64,000 nucleotides of DNA, taken from NCBI GenBank assembly GCA_963844055.1, contig CAWJMN010000002.1:1364001-1428000 (forward strand). The letters run 5' to 3'. The position numbers and the translations under genes are program-made. The notes below the pieces were generated by a model. The model searched no databases and was not told the origin of the DNA. It saw only the letters and a program-made list of their open reading frames with translations. Below, one piece after another: positions 1 through 9,581 of this stretch; within the stretch, counting starts at the first letter, position 1; each line of letters begins with the position of its first letter. Source of the DNA: CAWJMN01 sp963844055 (GTDB lineage Bacteria > Planctomycetota > Planctomycetia > Pirellulales > Pirellulaceae).

Positions 1-76
1 GGAGAGCCCTCCGCCTAGCGGAACGGTCTCTTCGACTCCGGTTGAACCAACCAGCACACTGCGAGGTGCCGCATGA
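1..76 (+). CDS. 3' end of an upstream gene (partial)
   Basis: The second reading frame is open from the window edge and ends in TGA at 74-76, overlapping the ATG of the next gene by four bases (ATGA), which is typical of translationally coupled operon genes. The visible tail is rich in Pro, Ser and Thr. Because the next gene is TolC-like, the upstream gene could be a membrane-fusion (HlyD-type) efflux subunit, but only about 24 residues are visible, so the identity is inference from context only. Confidence 0.5.
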   Translation, partial: ESPPPSGTVSSTPVEPTSTLRGAA

Positions 77-3000
77 TACGCTCCCTTGAAAATATTGGTC
101 GCACAGCACGCTTGGCGGCGTTGTTGGCGAAGCCCTTTACACTTCCCAAGGAGTGGCTGCTACTCCTTTTGGTGTTAGCAATCGGCTTTAGCAATGCGGG
201 CTGTCGCCGCGCTTATTACCGCCGACAAGCTGATGCGGAAGCGTATGCGCTGGTGCGTGAGAAAGCTACCAACCCGCACTGGACGCTCGACAACTATACG
301 ATTGCCATCGATCCGCGCTCGCGTATGTATTCGCCCTACAATCCGGATCGTCCCCCGATGCCTGAAGATGATCCGACATCGCACCAGTTCATGCGCTGTG
401 TGGATGGAAAGCGTGGCTATCCAGGCTGGGATGACAATGGGCATGTGTTCCTGGCAGAAAACCCGGCGTGGCAAGCGTATCTCGACTTAGATGGCGATGG
501 CGTGCTGCCACTGACGGCGGATGACGCCGTTCGGCTAGGCTTGGTCCATTCGCGCAATTATCAAGTCGAGCTAGAAGAGCTGTACCTTTCGGCATTGGAC
601 GTAAGCTTTGAACGCTTCCGGTTTGATGGACAGTACTTTGCCGGACAGCGAGCATTTTATACGGCCGACGGCGCTGAACGGTCTGGCGGCGGTGGTCAGT
701 CGTCCAGCCAACTGGCAGTGGGAACTTACTCCACAGGTCAACGTGGCATCGCCTATCAAAAAGCATATACAACCGGCAGTTCGCTGGTGGTCGGCGTAGC
801 CAATTCGCTGGTGTGGCAGTTTTCGGGGCCGAACGATTATCGTGGCAACACGCTGCTCGATTTTGCTTTCGTTCAGCCATTGCTGCGGAACGCGGGTCGT
901 GATCGGATCATGGAACGCTTGACGGTTGCCGAGCGTACGCTGCTGGCCAACGTACGTGCCATGGAACAGTATCGCCGAGGCTTTTATGTGCAGGTCATGA
1001 CAGGTCGTGATCCGGGTGCCGGCCCTGCACGGCGCGGCGGTGTGCTCGGATCTGGCTTTGACGGCTTTACGGGAACGGGCGGTGGCTTCGGACGAATTGC
1101 CACCACAGGTGCTGGCGGCGGTGTCTCAGGAAGTGGTGCGCAAGGCGCGGGTGCGGCAGCCGTTGGCGGCTATTTGGGCTTGCTGCAAAACCAGCAAGAA
1201 ATTCGCAACCAAGAGGATAACGTTGACCGCTTACGCAACAATCTGTTCCGCCTGGAACAGGTGCTGGAAGAGCTGAAAACTCGCTCGGCCGAGGATCAGC
1301 TGATCAGCAACATCTTGCGACAGGACTTGCAAGTGGCTCAAGCACGCCAAGCTTTGGTGAATGCAGAAAGTCGCTTGATGAACTCGCGCAATACGTATCA
1401 AGCGACGCTTGACAACTTCAAGTTCACGCTGGGCTTGCCACCCCAGATGTGTGTCAAAGTCCAAGACAACCTGCTAGACATGTTCCAGTTGATTGATCGC
1501 GACACCATGAAGATGCAGGTTCGCTTGGAAGAACTGGCCAATGAGTTTGGTGAGATTCGCTTGCGGATCGCCAGCCATATTGAGTCGCACGCAGTGGTCG
1601 ATCCTGAAGATGCCTCACGTACGAAGGTCGTTCGAATCCTTCGCTGGTATGAAGGGCTCGATCAAGACCTGGTTGACCTGCAAAATGCTCTCGAACCACT
1701 TACCGAAGTTCGCGAGAAGATGCTGAGCGAGTTCCTGCCAACCACCAAGTTGTCGCTACAGCGGTTTGCAGCAGCGAAGGGACGTCGCCTAGAAACGATT
1801 CGCGAGATGCAGGAAACATTGCGTCAACTCAGCGACGATCCCTGTCCGCTGTTGCCGCTTCCGAGCATCAACCCGGATCTCATCAAGACAGCACGTCTCG
1901 ACCAGTCGATTGTGGATCTTGAACGTTCGCTGACGGAACTGACATCGAAGGTCGAAGTGGATTATGCGGATCACCTGAAGGTTCGCACGGGTCGAATTGC
2001 CGAACTTCGCGAAAAGGGAAAAGACCTAACACCAGAAGAGCTGTTTGCCAAGCTTTACGATGGTGTCCTTTACCCCAAACAAGATACGGATTCGGCTTCA
2101 CGCGTTCCCGATATCATGGTGGTCCTGCCTAGCGACATGCTGGCACTGCAGTTGATCCAGGCTCGCTCTCGGGCGGAAGGGATTCAGCTTGCTCCAGTGA
2201 CGATGAAGGTCAACCAAGCTTTGGAAATTGCACGGCGCTACAATCGAGACTGGATGAACGCTCGGGCTACGCTTGTGGATGCTTGGCGTTTGATCGAATT
2301 CAATGCCGACAACCTGGAAAGTTCGCTGGACCTGCTGTTTAGTGGTGATGTTGGCAACACAACGGATAACCCACTCAACCTGAAGGCAAGCACGGGACGC
2401 CTGCGAGTGGGCGTGCAATTTGATGCACCTCTAACGCGTATGGCGGAGCGAAATACGTATCGCCAATCGCTGATCGAGTTCCAACAAGCACGCCGGAACT
2501 ACTACGCGTACGAAGATACGGTCGCACGCAGCTTGCGTACGCAATTGCGATCGGCCCTTAACAACCAGATCAACTTCGAACTTCAGCGATTGGCCGTGCT
2601 TGAGGCGGCTCGTCAGATTGATCGCAACGAAGACATTCGCATTGAACAAGAGCTAAGCAACCAAGCAACAGGGGCTACTGCGGCACGCGACTCGGTTTCG
2701 GCTTTGACCGACTTGCTGGATGCACAGAATAACTTCATGAGCATCTACGTCAATTACGAAGCACTGCGTCGTTCGCTGGATCTTGACCTGGGAACTTTGC
2801 AACTGGATAGCGAAGGGATCTGGATCGATCCAGAAAAGATCGACAACAACTACGGCATGAACGATCCTTGGCTGCGAGCACAGGCTCAGCCTTCCGATCC
2901 GCTAATTGATGCTTCGCAGATGTTGGCACCAGGAGGAGCTGAAGTACTGCCTCCTGCAGCAGGCAAGCCAGCTGGTCCGGCAACACCTCGCAAGCCGTTT

Positions 3001-3273
3001 GACGTCCCACGTGCGAACGAGGAAGTTGGTGAAATGGAAGGTCCTGGCGACCAGCTGCCTGCTCCGATCGTCGATGGGCCTCTTCGCGAAGTACCTGAGG
3101 AAACCTCGCCACTACAAGAGGCGCCAGAAGGAACCGAACCGGAAGCCGAAGTGCCGCAAGCACCTGCGGAACAGCCCCCGGCAGAGATCAAGTTGATGTC
3201 AGGCGAAGCGATTCAGGCCAGACGCCCTCGCGGTGCAAACGGAGCCCGATATCAGTCTTACTATGCTCGCTAG
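73..3273 (+). CDS. TolC-like outer membrane efflux lipoprotein (very long)
   Basis: Predicted outer-membrane channel subunit of an efflux or type I secretion system. The N-terminus has a hydrophobic stretch ending in a lipobox-like SNAGC near residue 44, so it is probably a lipoprotein. Two blocks of long alpha-helical, Gln/Arg/Glu-rich sequence (about residues 370-560 and 710-930) match the paired coiled-coil hairpins of TolC proteins. A Gly-rich linker (about 315-370) and a Pro/Glu-rich tail (about 960-1050) are extra. At 1066 residues it is more than twice the usual 420-500. The start overlaps the preceding stop (ATGA), so it probably belongs to an operon with an adaptor and pump that lie off the window. 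Family call is from overall pattern rather than a single motif. Confidence 0.72.
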   Translation: MIRSLENIGRTARLAALLAKPFTLPKEWLLLLLVLAIGFSNAGCRRAYYRRQADAEAYALVREKATNPHWTLDNYTIAIDPRSRMYSPYNPDRPPMPEDDPTSHQFMRCVDGKRGYPGWDDNGHVFLAENPAWQAYLDLDGDGVLPLTADDAVRLGLVHSRNYQVELEELYLSALDVSFERFRFDGQYFAGQRAFYTADGAERSGGGGQSSSQLAVGTYSTGQRGIAYQKAYTTGSSLVVGVANSLVWQFSGPNDYRGNTLLDFAFVQPLLRNAGRDRIMERLTVAERTLLANVRAMEQYRRGFYVQVMTGRDPGAGPARRGGVLGSGFDGFTGTGGGFGRIATTGAGGGVSGSGAQGAGAAAVGGYLGLLQNQQEIRNQEDNVDRLRNNLFRLEQVLEELKTRSAEDQLISNILRQDLQVAQARQALVNAESRLMNSRNTYQATLDNFKFTLGLPPQMCVKVQDNLLDMFQLIDRDTMKMQVRLEELANEFGEIRLRIASHIESHAVVDPEDASRTKVVRILRWYEGLDQDLVDLQNALEPLTEVREKMLSEFLPTTKLSLQRFAAAKGRRLETIREMQETLRQLSDDPCPLLPLPSINPDLIKTARLDQSIVDLERSLTELTSKVEVDYADHLKVRTGRIAELREKGKDLTPEELFAKLYDGVLYPKQDTDSASRVPDIMVVLPSDMLALQLIQARSRAEGIQLAPVTMKVNQALEIARRYNRDWMNARATLVDAWRLIEFNADNLESSLDLLFSGDVGNTTDNPLNLKASTGRLRVGVQFDAPLTRMAERNTYRQSLIEFQQARRNYYAYEDTVARSLRTQLRSALNNQINFELQRLAVLEAARQIDRNEDIRIEQELSNQATGATAARDSVSALTDLLDAQNNFMSIYVNYEALRRSLDLDLGTLQLDSEGIWIDPEKIDNNYGMNDPWLRAQAQPSDPLIDASQMLAPGGAEVLPPAAGKPAGPATPRKPFDVPRANEEVGEMEGPGDQLPAPIVDGPLREVPEETSPLQEAPEGTEPEAEVPQAPAEQPPAEIKLMSGEAIQARRPRGANGARYQSYYAR

Positions 3274-3436
3274 CAGGGATGAACCGATGCAGGAAACAGG
3301 GGCGTCGCATTACGCCGCCTCGGTACCCACGCTACAATAAAAAGGTCGCGCCGGTGCGCCCTGCCAAGGGAGAACGGCCGACACAATCACGGTGGTTGCA
3401 AGAGTTTGCTGCTGGTCCAAGGATGGTAGGTTTGGC

Positions 3437-4324
3437 ATGTCGCAGGTAGAACAGTGGACGGTTGGAAAGCTGCTGGAGTGGACCACCGACTTCCTCAAAA
3501 AAAATGGTGCTGAGAGCCCGCGCCTTGATGCCGAAGTGCTGCTGGCCAATGCAAGGGGCTGCGAGCGGATCGCCCTCTACATGGCATTTGCCGAAGAGGT
3601 TGGCGAAGAGATTCGCGCCAAGTTTCGCGGCCTAGTGAAGCAGCGTGCGGCCGGAGTACCGGTTGCCTATCTGGTGGGGCAACGAGAATTCTATTCTCTG
3701 CCACTGAAGGTCACGCCGGCCGTCTTGATTCCACGTCCAGAGACCGAGTTCCTGGTGATTGCGGCCTTGGATGAAATCAAGGCCCGCTACCCAGCAGGCA
3801 GCACCCAGCCCCAAGTCGTTGACGTAGGAACCGGCAGCGGCGCCGTAGCGCTTGCGATTGCCAAACACGCTCCGCATGCGCAGGTTACTGCCATCGACAT
3901 CAGCCCTGAGGCGCTCGCTGTTGCCCAAGAAAATGCGCAGCAGCTGCACCTAGAAAAGAACGTCCGCTTTTTGCAGGGGGACCTGCTTTCCGGCCTGCCG
4001 GCCAAGCCGGAGATCGCCCTTGTGGTCAGCAATCCGCCGTATATCGGCGAATCGGAAATGGCGGGCCTGGCGCCACAAGTGAAAGACCATGAGCCACGAC
4101 TAGCGCTGGTGGGAGGTCCTCATGGCAGCGAAATCATTGCCCGGCTGATTCCCCAAGCGGCCGAGCGGCTGATCCCAGGGGGCCTTCTGGCGATGGAACT
4201 TAGCCCGATCATTGCCGATAGCGTGGTTGCCCTACTAAATAGCGATGGACGGTTTGAGCAGATACAGCTCACCAAAGATCTGGCAGGTCTGGCTCGCATC
4301 GCTTCCGCCCGAAAGAAGGCGTAA
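3437..4324 (+). CDS. prmC: Peptide chain release factor N5-glutamine methyltransferase PrmC
   Basis: SAM-dependent enzyme that methylates the Gln of the GGQ motif in release factors RF1 and RF2. The 295-residue product has the usual two parts: an N-terminal helical substrate-recognition domain (about 1-95) with LIPRPETE at 98-105, and a Rossmann-fold methyltransferase domain with GTGSG at 131-135 and the catalytic NPPY at 199-202. Length is normal. The ATG at 3437 is preferred because the longer in-frame start adds 15 residues that do not resemble the family. It lies 163 bases downstream of the TolC-like gene and is probably transcribed separately. Confidence 0.93.
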   Translation: MSQVEQWTVGKLLEWTTDFLKKNGAESPRLDAEVLLANARGCERIALYMAFAEEVGEEIRAKFRGLVKQRAAGVPVAYLVGQREFYSLPLKVTPAVLIPRPETEFLVIAALDEIKARYPAGSTQPQVVDVGTGSGAVALAIAKHAPHAQVTAIDISPEALAVAQENAQQLHLEKNVRFLQGDLLSGLPAKPEIALVVSNPPYIGESEMAGLAPQVKDHEPRLALVGGPHGSEIIARLIPQAAERLIPGGLLAMELSPIIADSVVALLNSDGRFEQIQLTKDLAGLARIASARKKA

Positions 4325-4478
4325 CGACCTACCAAGTGCGCGTAATCGCACACGATGCACACCGATTGGCCTCCTGGGCTAATGTCGCAAGGGACGTCAT
4401 AATCTAAGGGATTGCATTTCCCTTACTTGCGGCCGCGATGCCGATTGTGCTTGGCTTCGCTTTCTTTGATGGTTTGTC

Positions 4479-6266
4479 ATGCCTACCGTTACTAATATCT
4501 CGACTTACAAGTTTGCTCCCCTTACCGACTTGAAGCCACTGCGTGCTCGACTGTTGGAACTTTGCAAGGGATGGCGACTAAAAGGGACGATCCTGCTGAG
4601 CACGGAGGGGATCAACCTGTTCGTCGCCGGTGATGAAGCATCCATCCATAATCTGCTGGCTGAACTGCGCCAGATTCCAGGGCTAGAGACGCTTACCCCC
4701 AAGATCAGTGAAAGCGACGACCAACCTTTCACGCGAATGCTGGTGCGGATCAAGAAGGAAATCATCTCGATGGGGGTCGAGGGAATTGACCCTGCCCAAA
4801 ATCCCTCCCCCAAGCTTTCTGCCAAAGAACTGAAGCAATGGCTGGATGAAGGGCGCCCCGTCACGCTCTACGACACACGCAACGATTACGAAATCAAGCT
4901 GGGGACCTTCAAGAATGCATTGCCGGCGGGGATCGACACCTTTCGGCAGTTTCCTGCTGCGGTTGCCAAGCTGCCGGCAGAAATGAAGAAGCAGCCGATC
5001 GTCATGTTCTGCACTGGTGGCATCCGCTGCGAAAAAGCAGGGCCACTGATGGAGCGAGAAGGGTTTGAAAAGATCTATCAGCTCGATGGTGGCATCCTCA
5101 AGTATTTTGAAGAGTGCGGCGGACAGCACTACGACGGCGAATGCTTTGTATTTGATCAGCGGGTCGGGCTAGACCCTAGCCTTTCTGAAACGGATAACAC
5201 CCAGTGCTTTCGCTGCCAGACACCGCTGACCGTGGAAGACCAAGAAGACTCTCGCTATGAGCCGGGCGTATCCTGCCCTTACTGTTTTCAATCTCAGCAG
5301 CAGAAGATGTCGGCCGCGATTGAAGCCCGCCAAGCGCAGCTAAAAGCGCTCACGACACCACTTCCGGGCAGCGTTCCGTGCAACAACTATCGGCCGGTCA
5401 CGGTGCCCGAGCATCTTGCTGGGCAGGCTCTCGTCGATTTTCTTTGCGCGATCTTTCCCCACGTCGCTCGCGAACATTGGCAAGCGGAATGCGATAGCGG
5501 AAAAATGCTGAACGAACAGTATCAGCCGCTGGCCGCTTCGCATATCACGCAGCCTGGTGCTCGGTATTTGCATTTGCATGTTGATGATGTGGAGCCCGAC
5601 GTCAATTTTGACGTGCAAGTGCTGCATGAAGATAGCGCGATGATCGTTTTGAACAAGCCCGCACCACTGCCGGTTCATCCGAGCGGACGCTTTCACCGCA
5701 ATACGCTGCAGTCTTTGCTACGGATGGCCTATGAGCCCCAAAGCCCTCGGCCCACGCATCGGCTGGATGCCAATACGACAGGCCTCGTGGTTTTTGCCCG
5801 GACGCGGCATTTCGCCAAAATGATTCAGCAGCAATTTGCTGCCGGCAAGGTTGAAAAGCTGTACCTAGCCAAAGTCATTGGGCATCCGGCCGAAGACCGA
5901 TTCATCTGCGACGCACCGATTGGCACTGAGGCGGTTGAACTGGGTTCGCGCGATGTGGATTTCGAGAATGGACAAGCGGCCAAGACCGAATTTGAAGTGG
6001 TCCGCCGTAATGCCGATGGAACATCACTGCTGCAAGTGGTGCCGATCACCGGACGGACCAACCAGATTCGGGTCCACCTGTGGCAACTTGGGTTTCCAAT
6101 TGTGGGAGACCCGACCTATCTGCCCAACCAACAGCGTGGTGATACACAGACCCAAGGGACGGAAGATGCGCCCCTTTGTTTGCATGCGTGGCAGATCACG
6201 CTAGACCATCCGCTGAAGAAGCAGCGAATCACGTTTGTCGCTCCTCGGCCGCAGTGGGCCGAGTAA
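4479..6266 (+). CDS. Fusion of tRNA uridine(34) hydroxylase TrhO and RluA-type pseudouridine synthase
   Basis: Residues 1 to about 280 match TrhO (YceA/UPF0176). There is an N-terminal acylphosphatase-like domain, then a rhodanese domain with CTGGIRCEKA (Cys178 and Cys184), then a Cys-rich tail with two CxxC pairs. TrhO makes 5-hydroxyuridine at tRNA position 34. After a linker, residues 310-365 look like an S4 RNA-binding domain and 375-595 like an RluA-family pseudouridine synthase, with the catalytic motif HRLDANTTG (Asp430). Both active sites look intact and the reading frame is continuous, so this is a genuine two-enzyme fusion. The RNA target of the synthase half cannot be read from sequence. 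Confidence 0.9.
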   Translation: MPTVTNISTYKFAPLTDLKPLRARLLELCKGWRLKGTILLSTEGINLFVAGDEASIHNLLAELRQIPGLETLTPKISESDDQPFTRMLVRIKKEIISMGVEGIDPAQNPSPKLSAKELKQWLDEGRPVTLYDTRNDYEIKLGTFKNALPAGIDTFRQFPAAVAKLPAEMKKQPIVMFCTGGIRCEKAGPLMEREGFEKIYQLDGGILKYFEECGGQHYDGECFVFDQRVGLDPSLSETDNTQCFRCQTPLTVEDQEDSRYEPGVSCPYCFQSQQQKMSAAIEARQAQLKALTTPLPGSVPCNNYRPVTVPEHLAGQALVDFLCAIFPHVAREHWQAECDSGKMLNEQYQPLAASHITQPGARYLHLHVDDVEPDVNFDVQVLHEDSAMIVLNKPAPLPVHPSGRFHRNTLQSLLRMAYEPQSPRPTHRLDANTTGLVVFARTRHFAKMIQQQFAAGKVEKLYLAKVIGHPAEDRFICDAPIGTEAVELGSRDVDFENGQAAKTEFEVVRRNADGTSLLQVVPITGRTNQIRVHLWQLGFPIVGDPTYLPNQQRGDTQTQGTEDAPLCLHAWQITLDHPLKKQRITFVAPRPQWAE

Positions 6267-6313
6267 GCGGGCCTAGTAACTGGGCCGAGTAAAAGAGAAG
6301 CCTGCGGCGGCGA

Positions 6314-6880
6314 TTATTTGCCGCTAGGGGCTGCACCTTTACCGACACCGTTGCCGCCAGCGCTAATGCGGGGGCTGGGCATCGAGCTCTTCATCGCTTC
6401 GTCAATCCGCTGGAAGTATTCGCCGGGCCCGCCAAACTGATCTTGGCTGGTCAGCAGAACCGGTGGAAGTTCTGCATCTCCCACATACTTCGAAATGCAA
6501 CGTTGGACCGAGTCGACGCGCTGGTCGGTGACCTCTTTGGTGTCCCCGCGTAGAACGAAAACCGCGCGGCGATTGGGAGGCGTTTGGGTGAGGATCCAGC
6601 GAATCTGTTGATCGCCCGCTTGGTTGACCTCATTGGTGTTTTTGTCAAACAGCAGCGTGCCGATGGTATTTTGCAGGCGCCAGCCATTGTTCTTTTGCAG
6701 CTCAAACGGCTCGCGAGTGGAGTTGCGATCCATCGTTTGGAACGGCTCGGGCCAGGCATTATTGCGATGATAGTCCGTTTTGGCGCGGGCCCAGAATTCG
6801 TGCCAGCCCGCTTGGGCCGTTCCTGCAATTAGCAAAGCCGCGACGGGCGCAAGTACCTTAGCAATCGTGCTCTTTTTCAT
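6314..6880 (-). CDS. Secreted protein of unknown function
   Basis: A 188-residue protein with a clear Sec signal peptide (MKK, hydrophobic core, cleavage after AQA near residue 24). The mature part begins with WHEFWARAKTDYHRNNAWP and has a C-terminal Gly/Ser/Pro-rich tail. Short secreted proteins with this Trp/Tyr-rich opening are common in planctomycetes, but I do not recognise a characterised family. It converges on the TrhO-RluA gene (48 bases apart) and is divergent from the Sel1 gene. An AGGAGG-like Shine-Dalgarno lies just upstream (complement of tcctcct at 6888-6894), which supports the start. Confidence 0.72.
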   Translation of the reverse strand: MKKSTIAKVLAPVAALLIAGTAQAGWHEFWARAKTDYHRNNAWPEPFQTMDRNSTREPFELQKNNGWRLQNTIGTLLFDKNTNEVNQAGDQQIRWILTQTPPNRRAVFVLRGDTKEVTDQRVDSVQRCISKYVGDAELPPVLLTSQDQFGGPGEYFQRIDEAMKSSMPSPRISAGGNGVGKGAAPSGK

Positions 6881-6962
6881 AACCGATCCTCCTGTCGTGC
6901 CTTCTGTCGATCCGTCGCAGGCCCAAAAAGCTCTGACTTAAGGCCCTCTGAGGGGCATTTAA

Positions 6963-6982
6963 CCACCTGTTCAGGCAGGTGG
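6963..6982. promoter_or_regulatory. Inverted repeat in a divergent intergenic region
   Basis: In the 311-base gap between two divergent genes, CCACCTG and CAGGTGG form perfect 7-bp arms around a 6-base loop. It sits about 80 bases upstream of the secreted-protein gene and 210 upstream of the Sel1 gene. It may be an operator or a short hairpin. A TACAAT box near 7057 could be a -10 for the Sel1 gene, but no convincing -35 is present. Nothing else is seen in the gap. Confidence 0.3.
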
Positions 6983-7191
6983 CAGTCGGGAACCGAGCTT
7001 TCTCCTATTTCTCCATCGGCAAGTGGCTGCCAGCAATGTGTTGAAATTCCCTTAGGCGATACAATTTGCCATAGGGGTGCAAGTTAGCCGTCGTTTGGCT
7101 GGCGCCGCGGCGAGTTTTTCCTGGTATCCAGCCGTTTTTCGCCCCCGGTTCGCGTAAGGATTTGCCTGTTTTTGCTTTTTGAGGTTCTTTC

Positions 7192-8334
7192 ATGTCTGAT
7201 GTCCACCCCACCGTCCAAGCCCTGCACGATGCGATTTACACGCTTCCAGGGGTGGCCCGTGCCGAGGTCAGTTTGACCAGCCTGGATGGAGTTTCTGCCG
7301 CGCCGACTGCCGGCAAGTCTTCTCAAGAGTCTTTGCCCTGGGTTGCGCTGCGCCGTTCGGGCGGCGGCCTGCCGGGGGAGACCCTGGTCAGCTTGCAGGT
7401 CGGGTTTACCCATGATGACCATGGGTGGCTGGCGTTGCAGTTCTTGGCGACCTGGGTCGAAGGCTTGGCCCGTACTGGGGACCTGCTGCAAATGCGTCCG
7501 CTTCCGACGAAGCTGCCCGGCCCTGACGAACAACTTGAGCCGCTGTCGTTTGTGATCGAGTTCTTCTCGCCAAAGACCGCGCCAGGCGGAACCGAGATCC
7601 TGGGCACGATGGAACGCTTTGTTGCCAACCTGAGCGGCATGCTCGACGAACATGCCGAACTGCTGGCCAACCCCGAGCGGTTTGCAGAATCCAACTTGGA
7701 TGAGATGGATTTTGACGACGACTTTGACTCGATGGAATCGACCGATTCCTTCGGCGCCGATCCCGAAGATGAACTGCATGAACATGATCACGACCACGAA
7801 CATGGCTGCGACCATGATCCTGAAGAGCTGAAGGCGGCTGCCGAAGCGGGTGACCCGCACGCTCAGTTCCACCTGGGGCAGCATCTAGAGGCGGGTGACT
7901 TTGGCGACCCTGATCCTGAAGGGGCGTTTGCCTTGTATGCGAAGTCGGCCGCCCAGGGGTATCCGCCGGGGCTGTTGTTCCTGGGACGCTGCTACGAAGA
8001 AGGGGTTGGCTGCGATCAAGATCCGCATGCCGCCATCAAGTTCTACCGTACGGCCGCCAATTCCGACTTTCCGATTGCGATGGCGTTTGTGGGCAAATGC
8101 TACGAAGAGGGGATCGGCGTTCCGCGTGACGAGAAGGCCGCCCTTCGCTGGTATCGCAAAGGGGCAGAACTGGAAGAGCCGATGTGCCAAGCCAACCTGG
8201 GCGAATGCTACGAGCAAGGAATCGGCACCAAGATCGATCTGCGGATGGCGTTGACCTGGTACCGGGCCGCGCTGGAGCAAGGGATGGAAGAGATGGATGA
8301 AGCGATCCAGCGAGTCGAAGCCAAGCTGAACTAG
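7192..8334 (+). CDS. Sel1-repeat (SLR/TPR-like) protein
   Basis: A 380-residue cytoplasmic-type protein without a signal peptide. Residues 1 to about 165 form an uncharacterised alpha/beta domain. Residues 165-205 are very acidic and rich in His and Asp (ELHEHDHDHEHGCDHDPEE), a possible metal-binding or flexible linker. Residues 210-370 hold four Sel1-like repeats, each with the pattern A-x-x-L-G-x-C-Y-E-x-G-x-G followed by D-x-x-x-A-x-x-W-Y/F-x-x-A. Such repeats form protein-binding solenoids, so a scaffold or adaptor role is likely; the partner is unknown. A strong terminator follows. Confidence 0.82.
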   Translation: MSDVHPTVQALHDAIYTLPGVARAEVSLTSLDGVSAAPTAGKSSQESLPWVALRRSGGGLPGETLVSLQVGFTHDDHGWLALQFLATWVEGLARTGDLLQMRPLPTKLPGPDEQLEPLSFVIEFFSPKTAPGGTEILGTMERFVANLSGMLDEHAELLANPERFAESNLDEMDFDDDFDSMESTDSFGADPEDELHEHDHDHEHGCDHDPEELKAAAEAGDPHAQFHLGQHLEAGDFGDPDPEGAFALYAKSAAQGYPPGLLFLGRCYEEGVGCDQDPHAAIKFYRTAANSDFPIAMAFVGKCYEEGIGVPRDEKAALRWYRKGAELEEPMCQANLGECYEQGIGTKIDLRMALTWYRAALEQGMEEMDEAIQRVEAKLN

Positions 8335-8366
8335 CGTTCCGCTGCCGTTCTCGATATTCACTTTTC

Positions 8367-8401
8367 AGAGCCGGAAGCGTAAAGCAACCGGCTCTTTTTT
8401 T
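8367..8401 (+). terminator. Rho-independent terminator after the Sel1 gene
   Basis: AGAGCCGG (8367-8374) pairs perfectly with CCGGCTCT (8388-8395) and is followed by a run of eight T. It lies 33 bases after the stop codon. The rest of the 339-base gap to the next gene contains only the promoter candidate listed separately. Confidence 0.9.
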
Positions 8402-8559
8402 GGGCCCAAACCCCGTGCGCATTCGCGGCCAACCACGCCGCACTTCTCCACTTTCTGCTGAGCACTCTTGTGCTTCACGTCTGGCCCCGGCGCCATCGAA
8501 GACTAACGAGGTTTCGATTACATCCGTAGGCAATTGCGTCACCAAGCCTAGAACTTGGA

Positions 8560-8589
8560 TTGCAACATCCTCTTTAAAGCGGGTACGAT
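8560..8589 (+). promoter_or_regulatory. Candidate sigma70-type promoter
   Basis: TTGCAA (8560-8565) and TACGAT (8584-8589) are separated by 18 bases, a plausible -35/-10 pair about 85 bases upstream of the secreted-protein gene at 8674. The match is fair rather than strong. Confidence 0.35.
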
Positions 8590-8673
8590 GCCGCGATGGA
8601 TTAGGGGAACCCCTTGTGTTTGGTGTTCTGTATATCACTTTAGCGCCGCAAAATCCGGCCCAAGTACAACGCC

Positions 8674-9522
8674 ATGAAAAGCATCGTCTTCTTCACCCCA
8701 TTAACCCTCGCGTTGTGCTTCACCCTTTCTAGCGCTATCCTCGCCGCTGACAAAAACGAAAAGCCGCTTTCTGTCACCTTCACGCAGGGCCCCAACGGCG
8801 CACCTCGCACGGCGATTTTTATCGCAGGCGAACATCTCTACTTTAAAGTAGTCGCTAAGGACTATCCGCTTCCGGAAACACTTCGGTGCTTGCTTTCGAT
8901 GCGGTATTACATCGTCGACAAGGATGATCGAGTACTTTATAGCCATCGAAATGACAAAATCAATTCAGCAGTTGCGGTTGGTGAATCGACCGTCAAACTA
9001 CTTCTTGATTGCCCGGTAACTTCTCGGTTAGAAGCCGGGGAGTATAACTTCGTGACCGAAATGAAGGACGCCGCGACAGGCCAAGTCTTTCGCAATCGGC
9101 AATCTCTTCTTGTTCTACCCTGGGATGAGTTTGCAGTAAGCCAACTCTGTTTCAGTAGCATTACTAACCCCGTTGTCATGCTGGGGCCTAGCTTTGAAGT
9201 GGGACAAACGATTCTTCTGCACGCTGTGATTCAAGGCCCTCAGGCTGATGATGAAGGAAATTGGCGATTAAAAGGAAACATCTGGCTCTTCAACAAAGCT
9301 GGAAAACATATTGATCGCGACCAATATCAGATCTCCGAAGAAGTTCCTTCAACAAGTCGTGGAGTTGTCCCTGTTAGTGCGAGAATTTGCATAACCACCC
9401 CTGGAGACTATCTCGCCGTGGTCGAAGTCAAAGACCTTGTGAGCGGCAAGGTGGTAAAGAAGTCTATCCCCTTCCGTGTCTTTGATTCACTCAGAGGAAT
9501 TCCACGGGCTCCTACACTTTGA
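8674..9522 (+). CDS. Secreted protein, first of a paralogous pair
   Basis: A 282-residue protein with a Sec signal peptide (cleavage near residue 25, after ILAAD). The mature part appears all-beta, with phrases such as PLSVTFTQGPNGA near the N-terminus and a C-terminal segment ending VSGKVVKKSIPFRV. The same layout recurs in the next gene (LSVSFTYGHNG and VSGKTETRSIPFRV), so the two arose by duplication and have diverged strongly. The pattern suggests two immunoglobulin-like domains, but no family is recognised. Codon use is more AT-rich than in the surrounding housekeeping genes. Confidence 0.75.
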   Translation: MKSIVFFTPLTLALCFTLSSAILAADKNEKPLSVTFTQGPNGAPRTAIFIAGEHLYFKVVAKDYPLPETLRCLLSMRYYIVDKDDRVLYSHRNDKINSAVAVGESTVKLLLDCPVTSRLEAGEYNFVTEMKDAATGQVFRNRQSLLVLPWDEFAVSQLCFSSITNPVVMLGPSFEVGQTILLHAVIQGPQADDEGNWRLKGNIWLFNKAGKHIDRDQYQISEEVPSTSRGVVPVSARICITTPGDYLAVVEVKDLVSGKVVKKSIPFRVFDSLRGIPRAPTL

Positions 9523-9581
9523 TGGAACACGGCTTTCACCAACGGATTTCCGCCGAAGTCCATTCCACGAGGCAACCTGCC

